From positions 1 to 64,000 of the forward strand of contig NW_020290057.1 of NCBI RefSeq assembly GCF_003144195.1: 64,000 nt of DNA. Direction: 5' to 3'. The notes under the pieces were generated by a model. That model saw only the letters and a program-made list of their open reading frames with translations. It had not been told where the DNA came from and did not search any database. This DNA is from Ceraceosorus guamensis. Its lineage: Eukaryota; Basidiomycota; Exobasidiomycetes; Ceraceosorales; Ceraceosoraceae. The translations under genes and the position numbers were made by a program. Shown in pieces: positions 23,006 to 32,664 of the stretch; within the stretch, counting starts at the first letter, position 1, and each line of letters starts with the position of its first letter.

Positions 23006-24105
23006 TCAGGACGAGCTGAAGGGGCCACGTGCAGGCTCAAGATCGATCGAAGGCGAGTAAAGTGCGCCATCGCCACGATGAGTGTGTCATGGCGCATCGT
23101 CCTTAAGCACGTCATGGTGGTGGTGCGCGAGGAGCATACATGTGCCTTGATGCGCTTAATTGCGGCGGTGCGGATGTGGGCGTCGAGAGGATGCTATATG
23201 AATCGTGGGCCGCGCGCGCGTTGCAACAGGGGCTGCACCTATCGTCTTCCTGCACGTCTGCCGAAGGAGGACGAAGACGGCCCGAAATGATGGCTGAACT
23301 GAGTCGCGCCGTAGTAGTCTGTGGACTCATCCACGTCCGTGGGCGTTTTCAAAGCTGACAAGCAGTACACTTCCATCCTTCAGTCAAGCCTTCGACGAGT
23401 GAGAGAGAATCGGCTTTTGTCGCTGACACGGTGCATTGTTCAAAAGTTCCGAAACAGTCAGAGGGTCTTCTTGATTCGAACACGAACAGCACGCATACCA
23501 GCGCGATCGACTTTCACGATGAATGCATGGACGGCAAAGGCGCTGAGAAGATTGTGATCCAGCCGAGAGACATCCGATCGACAAGGCAAGCTTCTCAACA
23601 ACACTGATTGGCAATGTAGTGAGGAGAAGGGAGATATACTCGAGGGCCCAGCGGTGCCGCAAAAAAAATTCACCACGCTTATTGTTTCGGTTGAGGGACG
23701 GAGGTGCTGTCTATGCCATGTGAGGAGCAGCGGGAATTGCTTTGGTGGCGGCGGCGCGACGGGGAATGTTGGTGCGCATGTCAATAGTCGAAAGTAGAAA
23801 CCTGACCTCGCAGCTCGAAAGCCTCCTTTGCGTACTTGTTCCTAGTCCTCTGTGGCGCTTTGAACTGCCTGATCGCTCAGCCCCAACGGATTCATCGCCA
23901 AGCGCCTTCGTTTGTACTTTTGGCAAGAAGCTGCATCGCAACAAGCTACGTCCCGGCCCGGCAAAGACATCATGCAGGATGTTTCATTTTGAAGCGCACA
24001 GAGGAAGGTGGCCTTGCTGGACGATGAGGTGGCCGCCGAGCGATCAGCCGTGTGTCTCGCTCAAGCACAACCCTTCATCATCGATCCTTGCCACCACCCT
24101 CACCG
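23006..24105. other. Gene-free region
   Basis: Overlapping frames on both strands lack recognisable features. I see no repeat or RNA gene here. Confidence 0.4.
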
Positions 24106-24595
24106 CTACTCACTTGACAGAGACTGCGCGATCAACTTCTGTGCCTTTCTTTGTTTCTTGGTCATGTGCGCACGGCTCGCATCCGTCCTCTTCAAAGGCT
24201 TGGGCTTGGGGTGCGCACTACTACTCGCGCACTCTTTGGAAGCGTGCGGCAGGGTAGAAGCGGCGCTGGTGAATGCTGGGCGTGCAGGTCCCGGATGCGT
24301 TGGCAGAGGCACCGAAGGGAGGGGGCCCGCTTCGATAGCCTGAAAATGCAGCGTTGCTTCAACATATCTGTCTTCCGCGCTCCGCAAGGACACGTCCCCC
24401 GTCACGGCTCACCAACACTCCAAGACCCGCCGAGCTTGTCGGAGCTGCAGAAGAGCCCATCAAGCGCCTGCGATTGTGTATAAAGTTCCATACCGCTAGA
24501 GCTTCGTCGGAGGAGAGTTCCATCGTAGAGCGCCAATCGTGACCTTGAAAAGTCACCTTGACCTTTTTTTGATCGTTGCTGGGTGCAAGGGACAT
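24106..24595 (-). CDS. Unknown basic protein with the same ~32-residue module
   Basis: Exons 24595-24413 (183 bases) and 24339-24106 (234 bases) give 138 residues, with a phase 0 intron (gtgagc..ttttcag). Residues 11-44 contain VKVTFQGHDW followed by MELSSDEALAVWNF, matching the module pair of the gene at 21.9-23.0 kb. The C-terminal half is proline/serine-rich and then strongly basic (KPKPKPLKR, MTKKQRKAQKL), which could act as a nuclear or nucleolar signal. There is no signal peptide. The two genes have the same orientation and lie about 1.1 kb apart, so a duplication of the module is likely. Function unknown. Confidence 0.55.
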
Positions 24596-26076
24596 CGCGT
24601 GGTTAGAGGGTCTTGCTGAGCAGAGCAGGTCAAGTGCGCCTTGATATCGATCAATCTGCGCTGCGGTGTGCAAATGCGCGGTCGAGTGGTCTGTCAAGGA
24701 CAAGACGGGGGATGATGTGTGCACAGGCGTACATGTAGTAGTGCCTCTCTAGCAGCAAAGCTGAGCTTTTGACAGATGTGGCGCCCTCTTCGCTCGGTGA
24801 AGGAGGCTTGAGAGCTTCAGCAGCTTGCGAGCACAGACAGAGTACTGACGACTCACGTGACTGTTCGTCAGGTGCGTCTTGAGCAAGAATACTCCTCACC
24901 TTCTATTATACGAGATGAAAGCTGCACAAGGTTGTCGGATGATCAAATATATCAGGTATGCTATTCACAATTCTCGAGTCAAACGATCATCTATATACAC
25001 GGCGGTGGAAGGACTCCGGCGCAATTTGTGGTCGCCGCATGCATGCAGGTGGGCGCGCGGGCGCCGTGGGCCATGCACAGATTCAGCATCCCACACAGTC
25101 ACGAGTCACGCGTATACAGTACGTTCACATTCAAAATTCGTGCTCGTGACACAAATTGTGATTCCGACCATAGTTCATTTTTGCTTTGACTTTTTGAAGC
25201 AACATCACCGCGGCTGTTTTCAATCCGACTCATATAGATCCATGCAAGAGGTCGACATGCAGTCGTGAGTGAGAGTCGATGAGGGCTGGCTGCATGCATG
25301 CATGCAGCCCAGGGTCAGGGTATGTGCAGTGTGAGTGCAGACCATGTCCCGTGACGCATCCACGCGGCCCCCTGCGCATCCGCATGTAAAGCGTCGCTCG
25401 TCACGTCCTATTGATCTGAACGATCAACAACCACCATCGACGCTGGCAGACCCGTTGGTCGTGAGTTTGATCTGGATTGCTGATCGACATCGTTACCGAT
25501 AAAGTCCTCTTCATCAGCACAGCAGCTGCCGAATGTGCAGAAAAAAAAAAAGATGACATTCAGCTTGCCAGCCAAGATGAACCATCGTCCTTGCTCGGCA
25601 CCGCACGCAGGCTCCTGCACATCCTCATCAACATATTGTGGCGCCCTCGAGGTGACGCGTACATGAATTTGAGTGATCGACTTTTCAATCTTGCTACACT
25701 CTACGTGCTCATCACCGCCAAGATGATCAGGCGGGCGCGCAGTCCGAACACGCTGTTGATTGACTTGCAGGGTCATCAAACAAGTTGTGGCGTGGATGTG
25801 GGTGTCCTGCACCTCGTAGAAGGCTTCATGCACCAATAGAGAGCATCGCGTGCCCTGTGAGTGGTGTATGATTGCTTGGATACTCGTGAATGCTGACCAT
25901 GATGAAGGGAGGGCTTGCGACATGCACGAACCTTTGGCCACACGCATTTGTGGACTGGAACGGGACTATAAATGTCCATGCGGACGCAGTCTCTCACGCC
26001 GTCATCCGTTGGAACGAAACACGATTCTACGAAGTAACGAAGTGAGCAAATCTGCGATCCAGAAATCACTAGCACC
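24596..26076. other. Mostly unassigned region
   Basis: Long frames lie opposite each other at 25408-25947 (minus) and 25477-25839 (plus); I cannot decide whether either is coding. A TGCATGCATGCATGCA palindromic repeat lies near 25290. TATAAAT at 25977-25983 probably drives the gene at 26077. Confidence 0.4.
25977..25983 (+). promoter_or_regulatory. TATA element of the zinc-finger gene at 26077
   Basis: TATAAAT about 95 bases before the ATG. The zinc-finger pseudogene at 30256 has TATAAAAAG at a similar distance. Confidence 0.5.
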
Positions 26077-26716
26077 ATGAGAACCGAACGTCTTTCCGAG
26101 TCGCAACGTGACACTCAACGCGCACAAGTAGCTGAAGGTACGTTGTAGGTTAGTCTCTCGGTGGGATGAGGACACTCACATTTAATTCGCTGTTCCAGTA
26201 GTGCACGCAGAGACTTGCACCTGTGCCATCCTCGAGCTGCCATCGCTGACGCAGGAAGTACTTCAATCGATCAGCTTTCGCAAGCAAGTGCGTAGAGAGG
26301 CAGTGTGCCCTCGAGACAAATTTGTCAAAATCGAGGTGCACGAGGCATTCGACTACCAATTTTCCGAGTGGCTATGCGTCAACTGCGCAACCACATTTTG
26401 GAGTGCAAAAGAGATAGTCAAGCACATCTACGGCGGTGCAGCTCACAATCCCAAAGGGTGTAACTGGGAGAATGTGGGGGTCAGGGAGGTGGAGCACAGT
26501 CTCAACAAGCGCAAAAAAGCATTTCAATCCGCTGCCAACTTGACCCAAGTATGTATCAGCACGACTTTGGCAATCATCTTGTCAAGAAGCTGGAAAGGCA
26601 GAAAAAGCTCACCCACAAACACCCTTTTTCGACCGTTCCAGAGTCGTGCAGCTAAACGTAGGCGCACTCTAACAGCGATGCCTATGACCGACTTCCCTTT
26701 GGATCTCGACGACTAA
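26077..26716 (+). CDS. Subtelomeric zinc-finger family protein (single-finger type)
   Basis: Exons 26077-26137, 26199-26548 and 26642-26716 give 161 residues; introns start gtacgt and gtatgt and both end ttccag. The finger-like core is EWLCVNCATTF...EIVKH, followed by a His and by GCNW, aligning with TWLCTECIRTY...EVARH of the 32 kb gene. Exon 3 encodes a basic patch (AAKRRRTL), a possible nuclear signal, and a short acidic end (LDLDD). A TATAAAT lies about 95 bases upstream of the start. Function is unknown; zinc binding is inferred from the C-x2-C and His spacing. Confidence 0.65.
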
Positions 26717-27232
26717 GCGTAAAGATAGTCCGCTAACAAGTTTCAGCAACCGCTCCTTGGGCATCCAACAGCTCTCAACGTGCCTCATTTGGTGTACAGT
26801 TTCAAAAGCCGAGCGCAAAAAATGCCATGAAGAACTTCTTTGACGAGATGGAGGGTTCGAGTGTGCCGTCGGAGAGCTGAGCTGATCCGAAATCCATACC
26901 TGGGTAGAAGTTGACTTGGTAACTGCTTAATGCACCCTAATGCAGACATTTCGGCTCGCACTCACAGTGAATCTGGCGTCAAGCGACCCTCGCGGCGGCC
27001 ATACGCGCAGCCAAGCTTTGTCCATCGTCCCACCGCAAGGCTTTGCTTGGAGGTGGCAAAGCTGAAATTTTCGAGGTGTACGAATGCCTACAAGACACGC
27101 CTGCATCTGTCATCTTTCAATCGAACAAGCGCTGTTCATAAACCACTCCTGGCCATCAACCACGCTCAACGTGCTTCGGTCAATCCCTTCTACCTCTGCC
27201 CTTGCCTTCTACCCTCCCTGTTCATCGGCAAC
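26717..27232. other. Intergenic region upstream of a secreted-protein gene
   Basis: Holds the promoter of the gene at 27233. Unlike the other copies I find no clear TATA word in the 150 bases before its ATG. Confidence 0.4.
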
Positions 27233-27740
27233 ATGATCAAACTACTCACCTGCATGTCCCTCGTGAGCGTCTTGATGACGAGCACCTCTGCTTGGGTCCA
27301 GCCTGGCTACGGGCTTTGGAGTGAGTGACGAACGGGACAGCACACTATAAATCCTTGCACGCCGCTTGCTCGCTGACAACCGCCGGGAACCCTTGCGCAT
27401 CTCCCTAGAGCTCACAAGCAGCCTCACGCTCGACGAGACGGAAGCGCACGATTACTGGGTGCAGGGCTGCACGGAAAAGTGGGGCAAGAATGCCAGAGCT
27501 GATTTTGCCTGGATCGAAACGTCCAGGTACTATGCCTTGTACTGTCATCAAGCGTGAGTCGCGCACTTGGTCCCTCTGCCTGCTCTTCCTGCTCGTGTAC
27601 CCAAGGAGACTTGTCACTCCCATTTCTGCAGCGGAGACTATGCCGGATCGGACAAGACTTCGGAAACCATCGACTATGTCAACTTCAACGTACTTCCCAA
27701 AGACAAGGCCGATTGGCGAGTTGAGGGGATCCCGATTTGA
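27233..27740 (+). CDS. Three-exon secreted protein family member
   Basis: Exons 27233-27320 (88), 27409-27553 (145) and 27632-27740 (109) give 113 residues. Signal peptide MIKLLTCMSLVSVLMTSTSA, then PGYGLW at the phase 1 intron. Exon 2 carries HDYWVQGC, RADFAWIE and YYALYCHQA. Exon 3 carries GSDKTSETIDYVN, PKDKADW and a short tail. It is closest to the gene at 29.1 kb: the PGYGLW, DF-x-WIE and GSDKT motifs are shared. Function is unknown; likely secreted with one disulfide. Confidence 0.85.
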
Positions 27741-28279
27741 GAGCCGAGCCAGCAGCGTTGAAATGCACCTACAAGGCGGCGCCTCCGAGTCGGCTTTGTG
27801 TCAGATGTAGTGCATGGCAAGATGCTCAATCACAAGTCAATGCATGTCGTGAAGCCTGCAACTTGACCCGGTGCGTGATCTCGTGTATCGGATCACTGCA
27901 GGGGCTCGTAAAAGCCACGTCTCGCAGCCACAGAACGGATCAAGACGTGCTATGCTATTCCCGTGTGATGGTCCATCTTTTGGTCTCCGTGACTTTTGCC
28001 TGCCAGAGCTGGGCTGCCTCAACTCGAGCCAATGCCTGAGCTTGTATCTCGTTGACTAACCCCGCAACGTGGGGTCACTCCTTCCCTTGGCGCAGAAGCG
28101 GCCCTGATATACAAGCTCGCTGTACTTTCGCATGCTGGTCTGCAAATGGCCTGCAAATGGCGCAGTCAGACGTGAGTTGTCACTCCAAGAGATCACGGTC
28201 CTTCGAGCTCATCGCATCCAGCGTCCGTGCATTAGCTAGTCTCGGTAGCGAAGACAGTTGTGGTGGCGAGAATCTACTG

Positions 28280-28420
28280 AGGGCACGGTCCCCTTCATCA
28301 GCGAGGCAGCTGAACGGTCTAGGAATGCACGAGCCTCTATTTCATCGATGTATACAAGTCTCTTCCAGTCCCCTCAGTCGAGCTCCCACTCGATGCTAAC
28401 TCGATCTCCTATCAAACAGA
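28280..28420 (+). repeat. Dispersed ~140 bp repeat, copy C
   Basis: Aligns with copies A and B over its whole length (GGCACGGTCCCCTTC, TGAACGGTCT, GTATACAAGTCTCTTCCAGT, GAGCTCCCACTCGAT). It ends at or just before the cysteine-rich frame that starts at 28418. Confidence 0.6.
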
Positions 28421-28677
28421 AATGCCACGAATATACGGGCATCTTTGCTGGGGATCGATGTTGGCCGTATGCGCAGATTTGCCGCACCCTCGGCCCGTGT
28501 GACTCTTTTGCTCCAATTGCGTCCAAATGCGAGAATATGCATCCGAAAAAGGGTGATGCGGTAGGCCTTGTCTGCGGGGCGCCGGGCGCAGACAGCCTCG
28601 AGCTCTCCTTAGAATCCGAGGAAGAGAGCTGTTGCATGTTTACGGTTAGCAGAAGCTGCCCGGATGCCCGCGGGTAG
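28418..28677 (+). CDS. Cysteine-rich open frame, possibly an exon of a diverged secreted protein
   Basis: A frame that could begin at an acceptor (atcaaacag) just before 28421 encodes about 85 residues with nine cysteines, starting KCHEYTGIF and ending with a stop at 28677. KKGDAVGLVCGAPG resembles the YKGVTALWCQG segment of the three-exon family, and KCHEY resembles KCHEI of the 14 kb copy. No signal-peptide exon is evident: the dispersed repeat lies directly upstream, and a hydrophobic start (MVHLLVSVTFACQSWAA) near 27967 is not clearly connected. It may be a degenerate member whose first exon was displaced. Confidence 0.3.
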
Positions 28678-29010
28678 GCATCGACAAGGTGCATTTCAAA
28701 CGGCTGAATCTCGCGGTGACTCTGCACGCGACTGACGGCGCGGGGTAGCGCTGGAGGGTACTCGTCGACGAGCTTGGCGGCTTGGCGAGCTATGAAGTAT
28801 TGGATTTGAGGGCTCATCGTGCCATCGTATGTAAGACACCGCGGGCCAGAAGTACGAAGACGTATTTGATGTTCCGAAGTGCATTGCAACACAAGACTGA
28901 TTTCGCACCTTGGCACTTCTGTGGGGTCACACTTCAACACAGAGGTTGCCTGCGTAGGACTGGCTTTCGAGTGCCGGTGCGAATACTTGACGGTGCGGTC
29001 CGAAGAGCCA

Positions 29011-29016
29011 TATAAG
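29011..29016 (+). promoter_or_regulatory. TATA element of the secreted-protein gene at 29144
   Basis: TATAAG about 130 bases before the ATG. Confidence 0.5.
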
Positions 29017-29143
29017 TACAGTAGTACCTTTCCGCTTCACATCTCTTCTTTTTCCCGTCAGTAGACGATATTCTTGCGACAGAGCTCGATCTTTGAGCAT
29101 CCAAATCCTACCAGTAAGGCTTCAACATCCAAAATTTCTCAAG

Positions 29144-29642
29144 ATGATGAGAATGATTAGCTTCGTCTGCTTGATTGCTCCCGTGGCGCTGGCGGTGAGC
29201 GATTTCGTCATGCCAGGCTATGGTCTTTGGGGTGAGTCCTCCCTACAGTCGCGAGCATGGACATCTCCACGACTCTTGCTGACCTTGGTGCACCGGCATG
29301 ACCAGAGCTGACTAATCGTCTGAGCGACATGGGCGAGCTCGAAGCCGAGTCGGTTTGGAACCAAGCTTGCAGGGACCATGTTGGTCGAGGTGTCAGGTCG
29401 GACTTCGGCTGGATAGAAGACCGAAGAGCCTATGGTCTGTATTGCCATGCGCCGTAAGTCGAACACACGAGCTTTCGCTGTGCAGATCCCTCTCTTCGCT
29501 GTGCGACTGATGAGACCAACTTTGCCACTTGATACGCTATAGAGGTGCTCTGGAAGGCTCCGATAAGACCGAAGACACCGTCAAATATCTCAACACCAAA
29601 GTGCAGCCTGACAAGGAAGACTGGACCATCGAGGCGGTGTAA
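29144..29642 (+). CDS. Three-exon secreted protein family member
   Basis: Exons 29144-29231 (88), 29306-29453 (148) and 29543-29642 (100) give 111 residues. Signal peptide MMRMISFVCLIAPVALA, then PGYGLW. Exon 2 carries ESVWNQACRDHVG, RSDFGWIE and AYGLYCHAP. Exon 3 carries GSDKTEDTVKYLN, PDKEDW and TIEAV. Introns are phase 1 and phase 2. TATAAG lies about 130 bases upstream. The copy at 27.2 kb, in the same orientation, is its nearest relative. Function is unknown; likely secreted. Confidence 0.85.
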
Positions 29643-30255
29643 GGTGGTGATGATGTTAAGAGGGCTCCGATTTGGTAAGGGATCCTAGCACTTGTCTGAT
29701 CAGCTTCATCATGGCTGCACACGAGCTTGCTTAATTTCAATATTGATTACGCTGCTCAATCAGCATGTCTCAGCTCATGTGAGCATACTTTTGTCCTCTG
29801 GCTCGAACAGCTACAGCTCTTGCTACCTCGCGCTTCAGCTCCAGCTTCTACGGGACAGACTACAGAGCACATGAACACTGTAATGGTGCAGTGAGTTCGT
29901 GGCGATTGCGAAGGATACAGAGGCCAGTCAGATTCGACTCTCAGCCTGAAACATATAGATCTGAGCAAGCAGCTGCTTGGTGAGAACCTTCGTGATTGAG
30001 TGCACCCCAAGTGCTAGACTAATTGTCTTTGGAGCGCTGCTGCGCCAAAGCACCATCTCGCTACAAGGAACATCTTCTGCCGCGAGCAAAGTTGGGGGCT
30101 GCCACTCGGTCGATGCGAGAAAAGCCGCGAACGCTATAAAAAGTGCTCGAATGTGCACTTCAAGCGCACAACCCTTCATCCACAAATCGCAACAGTGTCT
30201 TCGACACGACTTCTTCAACGCTTGCAGCCGTACTCACACTCTGGCGAGCGCAGAT
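29643..30255. other. Intergenic region
   Basis: No gene seen. A TATAAAAAG at 30135-30143 lies about 115 bases before the zinc-finger pseudogene, so its promoter may still be intact. Confidence 0.4.
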
Positions 30256-30834
30256 ATGGAGTCTCCCAACACGTCGTCAAGCCATGCAGAGCATCGCGAA
30301 GTGCAGGTCGGTGACAAGACGGTTGGTGAGTGTTCTCAAGGCACACCAGGTCCGTCCAGAGCGAGACCAAGCTCGCGACTTGTAGACGCTCAGCGCTGTC
30401 TCTTTCTCCAGTGCCTGAAAGCAAGCTGTCATTGACTTACCAGATCGTCGAAGGATGGCAAAAGAAAGTCAAGAGCCTCGAAGCACAGCTTCAAACGGAG
30501 ATTGAGGCCCGTAAGCAGCGCGAAATCGAGGAAGAGGAAAGAAAGAACTCGAGAAGGATGAGCGTTGGGGATGGGTTCCCTTCAAGTACAAGGACATTCC
30601 GCGTCTGGCCAACGAGACATGGCTTTGCGCCGAGTGCTAAAGTTTCCAACCTACGTGGAAGCGCTTCAGCACTTCTCAAAAGACAAGGGGCCACAAAAGC
30701 TCCAATCAATGTTGGACCTGGATGCAACACATGGCAGAACAGAGGACTACCACAACTTCGTGAGGGTCGACTGTCGGGGAGCGCTGGACATAGGTAAACT
30801 TCGTGTTCGTGGTCGTTACTGGCGTAAGTTCTAG
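30256..30834 (+). pseudogene. Frameshifted zinc-finger family member
   Basis: Exon 1 (from the ATG at 30256, MESPNTSSSHAEH) is spliced by gtgagt..tccag to a second exon with VEGWQKKVKSLEAQ and a charged helix (EARKQREIEEEERK). Compared with the intact gene at 32.1 kb, one base is missing just after this helix, and the KYKDIPRLANETWLCAEC segment is in another frame. A second missing base directly after CAEC brings in a stop; the continuation FPTYVEALQHFS is in a third frame, which stays open to KLRVR and a stop at 30834. Both lesions fall in or beside the finger. The aligned landmarks in the 32 kb gene are QYEDIPKLADHTWLCTEC, YPSFAEVARHFS and ITKLRVR. Confidence 0.65.
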
Positions 30835-30942
30835 CTTTGGCGAAAGAGGAGGGACAAGCTGCGGAGCAACCAGCAGCAAAGTAAGTCTTTACGCTTGACC
30901 TCGACACGTGGCCAGAAATTTGCGAATGGAGCGCAGCGCTGA

Positions 30943-31212
30943 CTTGCCAGCTTCAATCTCAACGACAGCTTCGACATTTGCCAAATCGACTTCAGGTGTG
31001 CTTGCGAGCTACGACAAGAACAAGCCTGGATCATCAGCAAGACAAGCTCCAAGACATCACTTCTGATCGGCGTGTATGACGCTCCCCCACTGAACCCTCC
31101 GCATGACTGTAGTTGCAATCTCTTGATCGCGACGTCCAATTACAAGAACAAATTGCTGTCTTTTTGCTCACTTGTCACGGGCCCGATCTTCTACGAGTGT
31201 GCCCCTTCTTAA
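30943..31212 (+). CDS. Unassigned open frame, possibly a terminal exon
   Basis: An open frame without an ATG could begin at an acceptor (cttgccag) at 30950 and runs about 86 codons to TAA at 31210-31212. It encodes FNLNDSFDICQIDF, WIISKTSSKTSLLIGVYDAP and FYECAPS, with eight cysteines including CAC and CSC. A donor-like gtaagt lies at about 30881 upstream. It might be a further exon of the broken gene at 30.3 kb or part of a separate gene. No domain is recognised. Confidence 0.25.
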   Translation, partial: LASFNLNDSFDICQIDFRCACELRQEQAWIISKTSSKTSLLIGVYDAPPLNPPHDCSCNLLIATSNYKNKLLSFCSLVTGPIFYECAPS

Positions 31213-32114
31213 GGAGTCGCCCGCAGTGATAGCGCGGCTCGCTGCAGGCTGTGCAGCGGCGCGCTGCAGCTTGTTGTCTCGAGCTTGTCTCGCTGATGAT
31301 TGACAGTGATCTCTTCACGACAAGCAGACACGCGCTGCATGAGGCGTGATGAATTTGAAGAGAGGGACAGGGACGAGAAGCAGGGACTGAGCCGAGTTCG
31401 ATGTTGATTAGCGCAGCAGCTTCGCCCGAGGCCCCGGCAATCTCCTGCCGCGACCGAGGCCTCGCTCGGTGCTGCGCTGTCTCAGAGCGAGCATAGCCAG
31501 CGCTGAACCCCCAATAATGTCTTCCAAGATGCCTCAACCTGATTGAGAAAGGCAAACATTGTACGATGTCGAAGCGCGTCTGCCTGGTGTCGATTACAGC
31601 GTGACTTGACTAGAATCAGCCTCTCAGCTGGCTTGGGGTACGTGTCTTGGGAGATGAATCTGCTGATCGCGACCGCCTGAGTTTAGAAACAAAATAAAGA
31701 CGTGTCTCGACTGCGCAAATCGAGGATGAAATTGTAGACCTGTCTTACCGAGCGAAACGTTTAGCGGCAATTGACTGAAACCCTGCGTCTTGGCACTCTT
31801 TTGCACAACTGTACGCACGGCACATGACGAGCCACAAAGCAACCATCCAACTATTTTCTGGGCGAGATGATGATTGGAGCAGAAGGCTGTTCTGTCCAAG
31901 ATTTAGCAAATGAAGTTGCTGGAGCCGTGTCTTTCTTATAAGATCGTATGACCGACCGAACCTGGAACAGTGCAAGGACCTTTCGCATTGTTGTCCCAAC
32001 ATGGCGCCTTTGGCGCTCCTCGCTTTTCTCAAGCACCCTTCGATGTGCATCGCTACAGCTGTACACCTCATCCTTGATCCAGTCACGCGTGTCCAAGCAA
32101 TCTCGCCTGGAATC
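31213..32114. other. Gene-free region
   Basis: Nothing supported as coding. TATAAG at 31937-31942 lies about 175 bases before the gene at 32115. Confidence 0.4.
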
Positions 32115-32664
32115 ATGGGCAAGAAGAAAGAAGCAGCAGCAGCCATTGCTTCCCAAAAAGATGGTAAGCCCTTCGCTCAACAGGGTGAGTTGAGTGCGCG
32201 TGAGGAGAACATCGACTTGCTGCGAAGGCACACTTCTCTTACCTCGCAACGCCCCAGACTCTTTCAAATTGTCCTCCCAGGTCGACCAGAGCGCCACCGA
32301 AAAGCGAAAGCGCCTGCAAGAAGAACAAGAGGCAGCAAAGAAGGTTCGATGGGGCTATGAAAAGTTCCAGTACGAGGATATTCCTAAGCTGGCAGATCAT
32401 ACTTGGCTCTGCACCGAATGCATAAGGACCTATCCGTCCTTCGCAGAGGTTGCTCGACACTTCTCTACGCAAGGTACGAAGAAGTCTTTGTGCGTTGGCT
32501 TGAAGAAAGATTGCCTGGCCGATGGGAACCCGGCAAGCAAAGCTACCCAATGGCTGGGCAAGGTCGGATGTCCGATTCTCTTCGATATCACCAAGCTTCG
32601 AGTGCGCCGTCCATGGTACACCTACGTATCAGCAGCCAAATCTGTGAGTGCACGGGCAGCTTGA
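32115..32664 (+). CDS. Subtelomeric zinc-finger family protein (single-finger type)
   Basis: Exon 1 starts at 32115 (MGKKKEAAAAIASQKD) and ends at 32163; a phase 1 intron (gtaagc..ccccag) leads to the second exon at about 32259, which is open to 32664. The product is about 150 residues. A charged helix (EKRKRLQEEQEAAKK) precedes YEDIPKLADHTWLCTEC, YPSFAEVARHF and a later C-x7-C pair. The C-x2-C, His and downstream Cys could bind one zinc. A gtgagt at 32644 might be another donor, so the C terminus is uncertain. The same landmarks are found, frameshifted, at 30.3 kb. Nuclear or nucleic-acid role is only inferred. Confidence 0.6.

Larger units (their letters stand above)
27741..29143. other. 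Region with the third repeat copy and a cysteine-rich open frame
   Basis: Apart from the repeat copy at 28280-28420 and the cysteine-rich frame at 28418-28677, both listed separately, I see no gene. TATAAG at 29011-29016 belongs to the gene at 29144. Confidence 0.4.

Noticed and set aside
25408-25947. Opposed long frames on both strands, considered as a gene.
   Set aside because: Neither has a recognised motif, and I could not choose between strands; left as unassigned.
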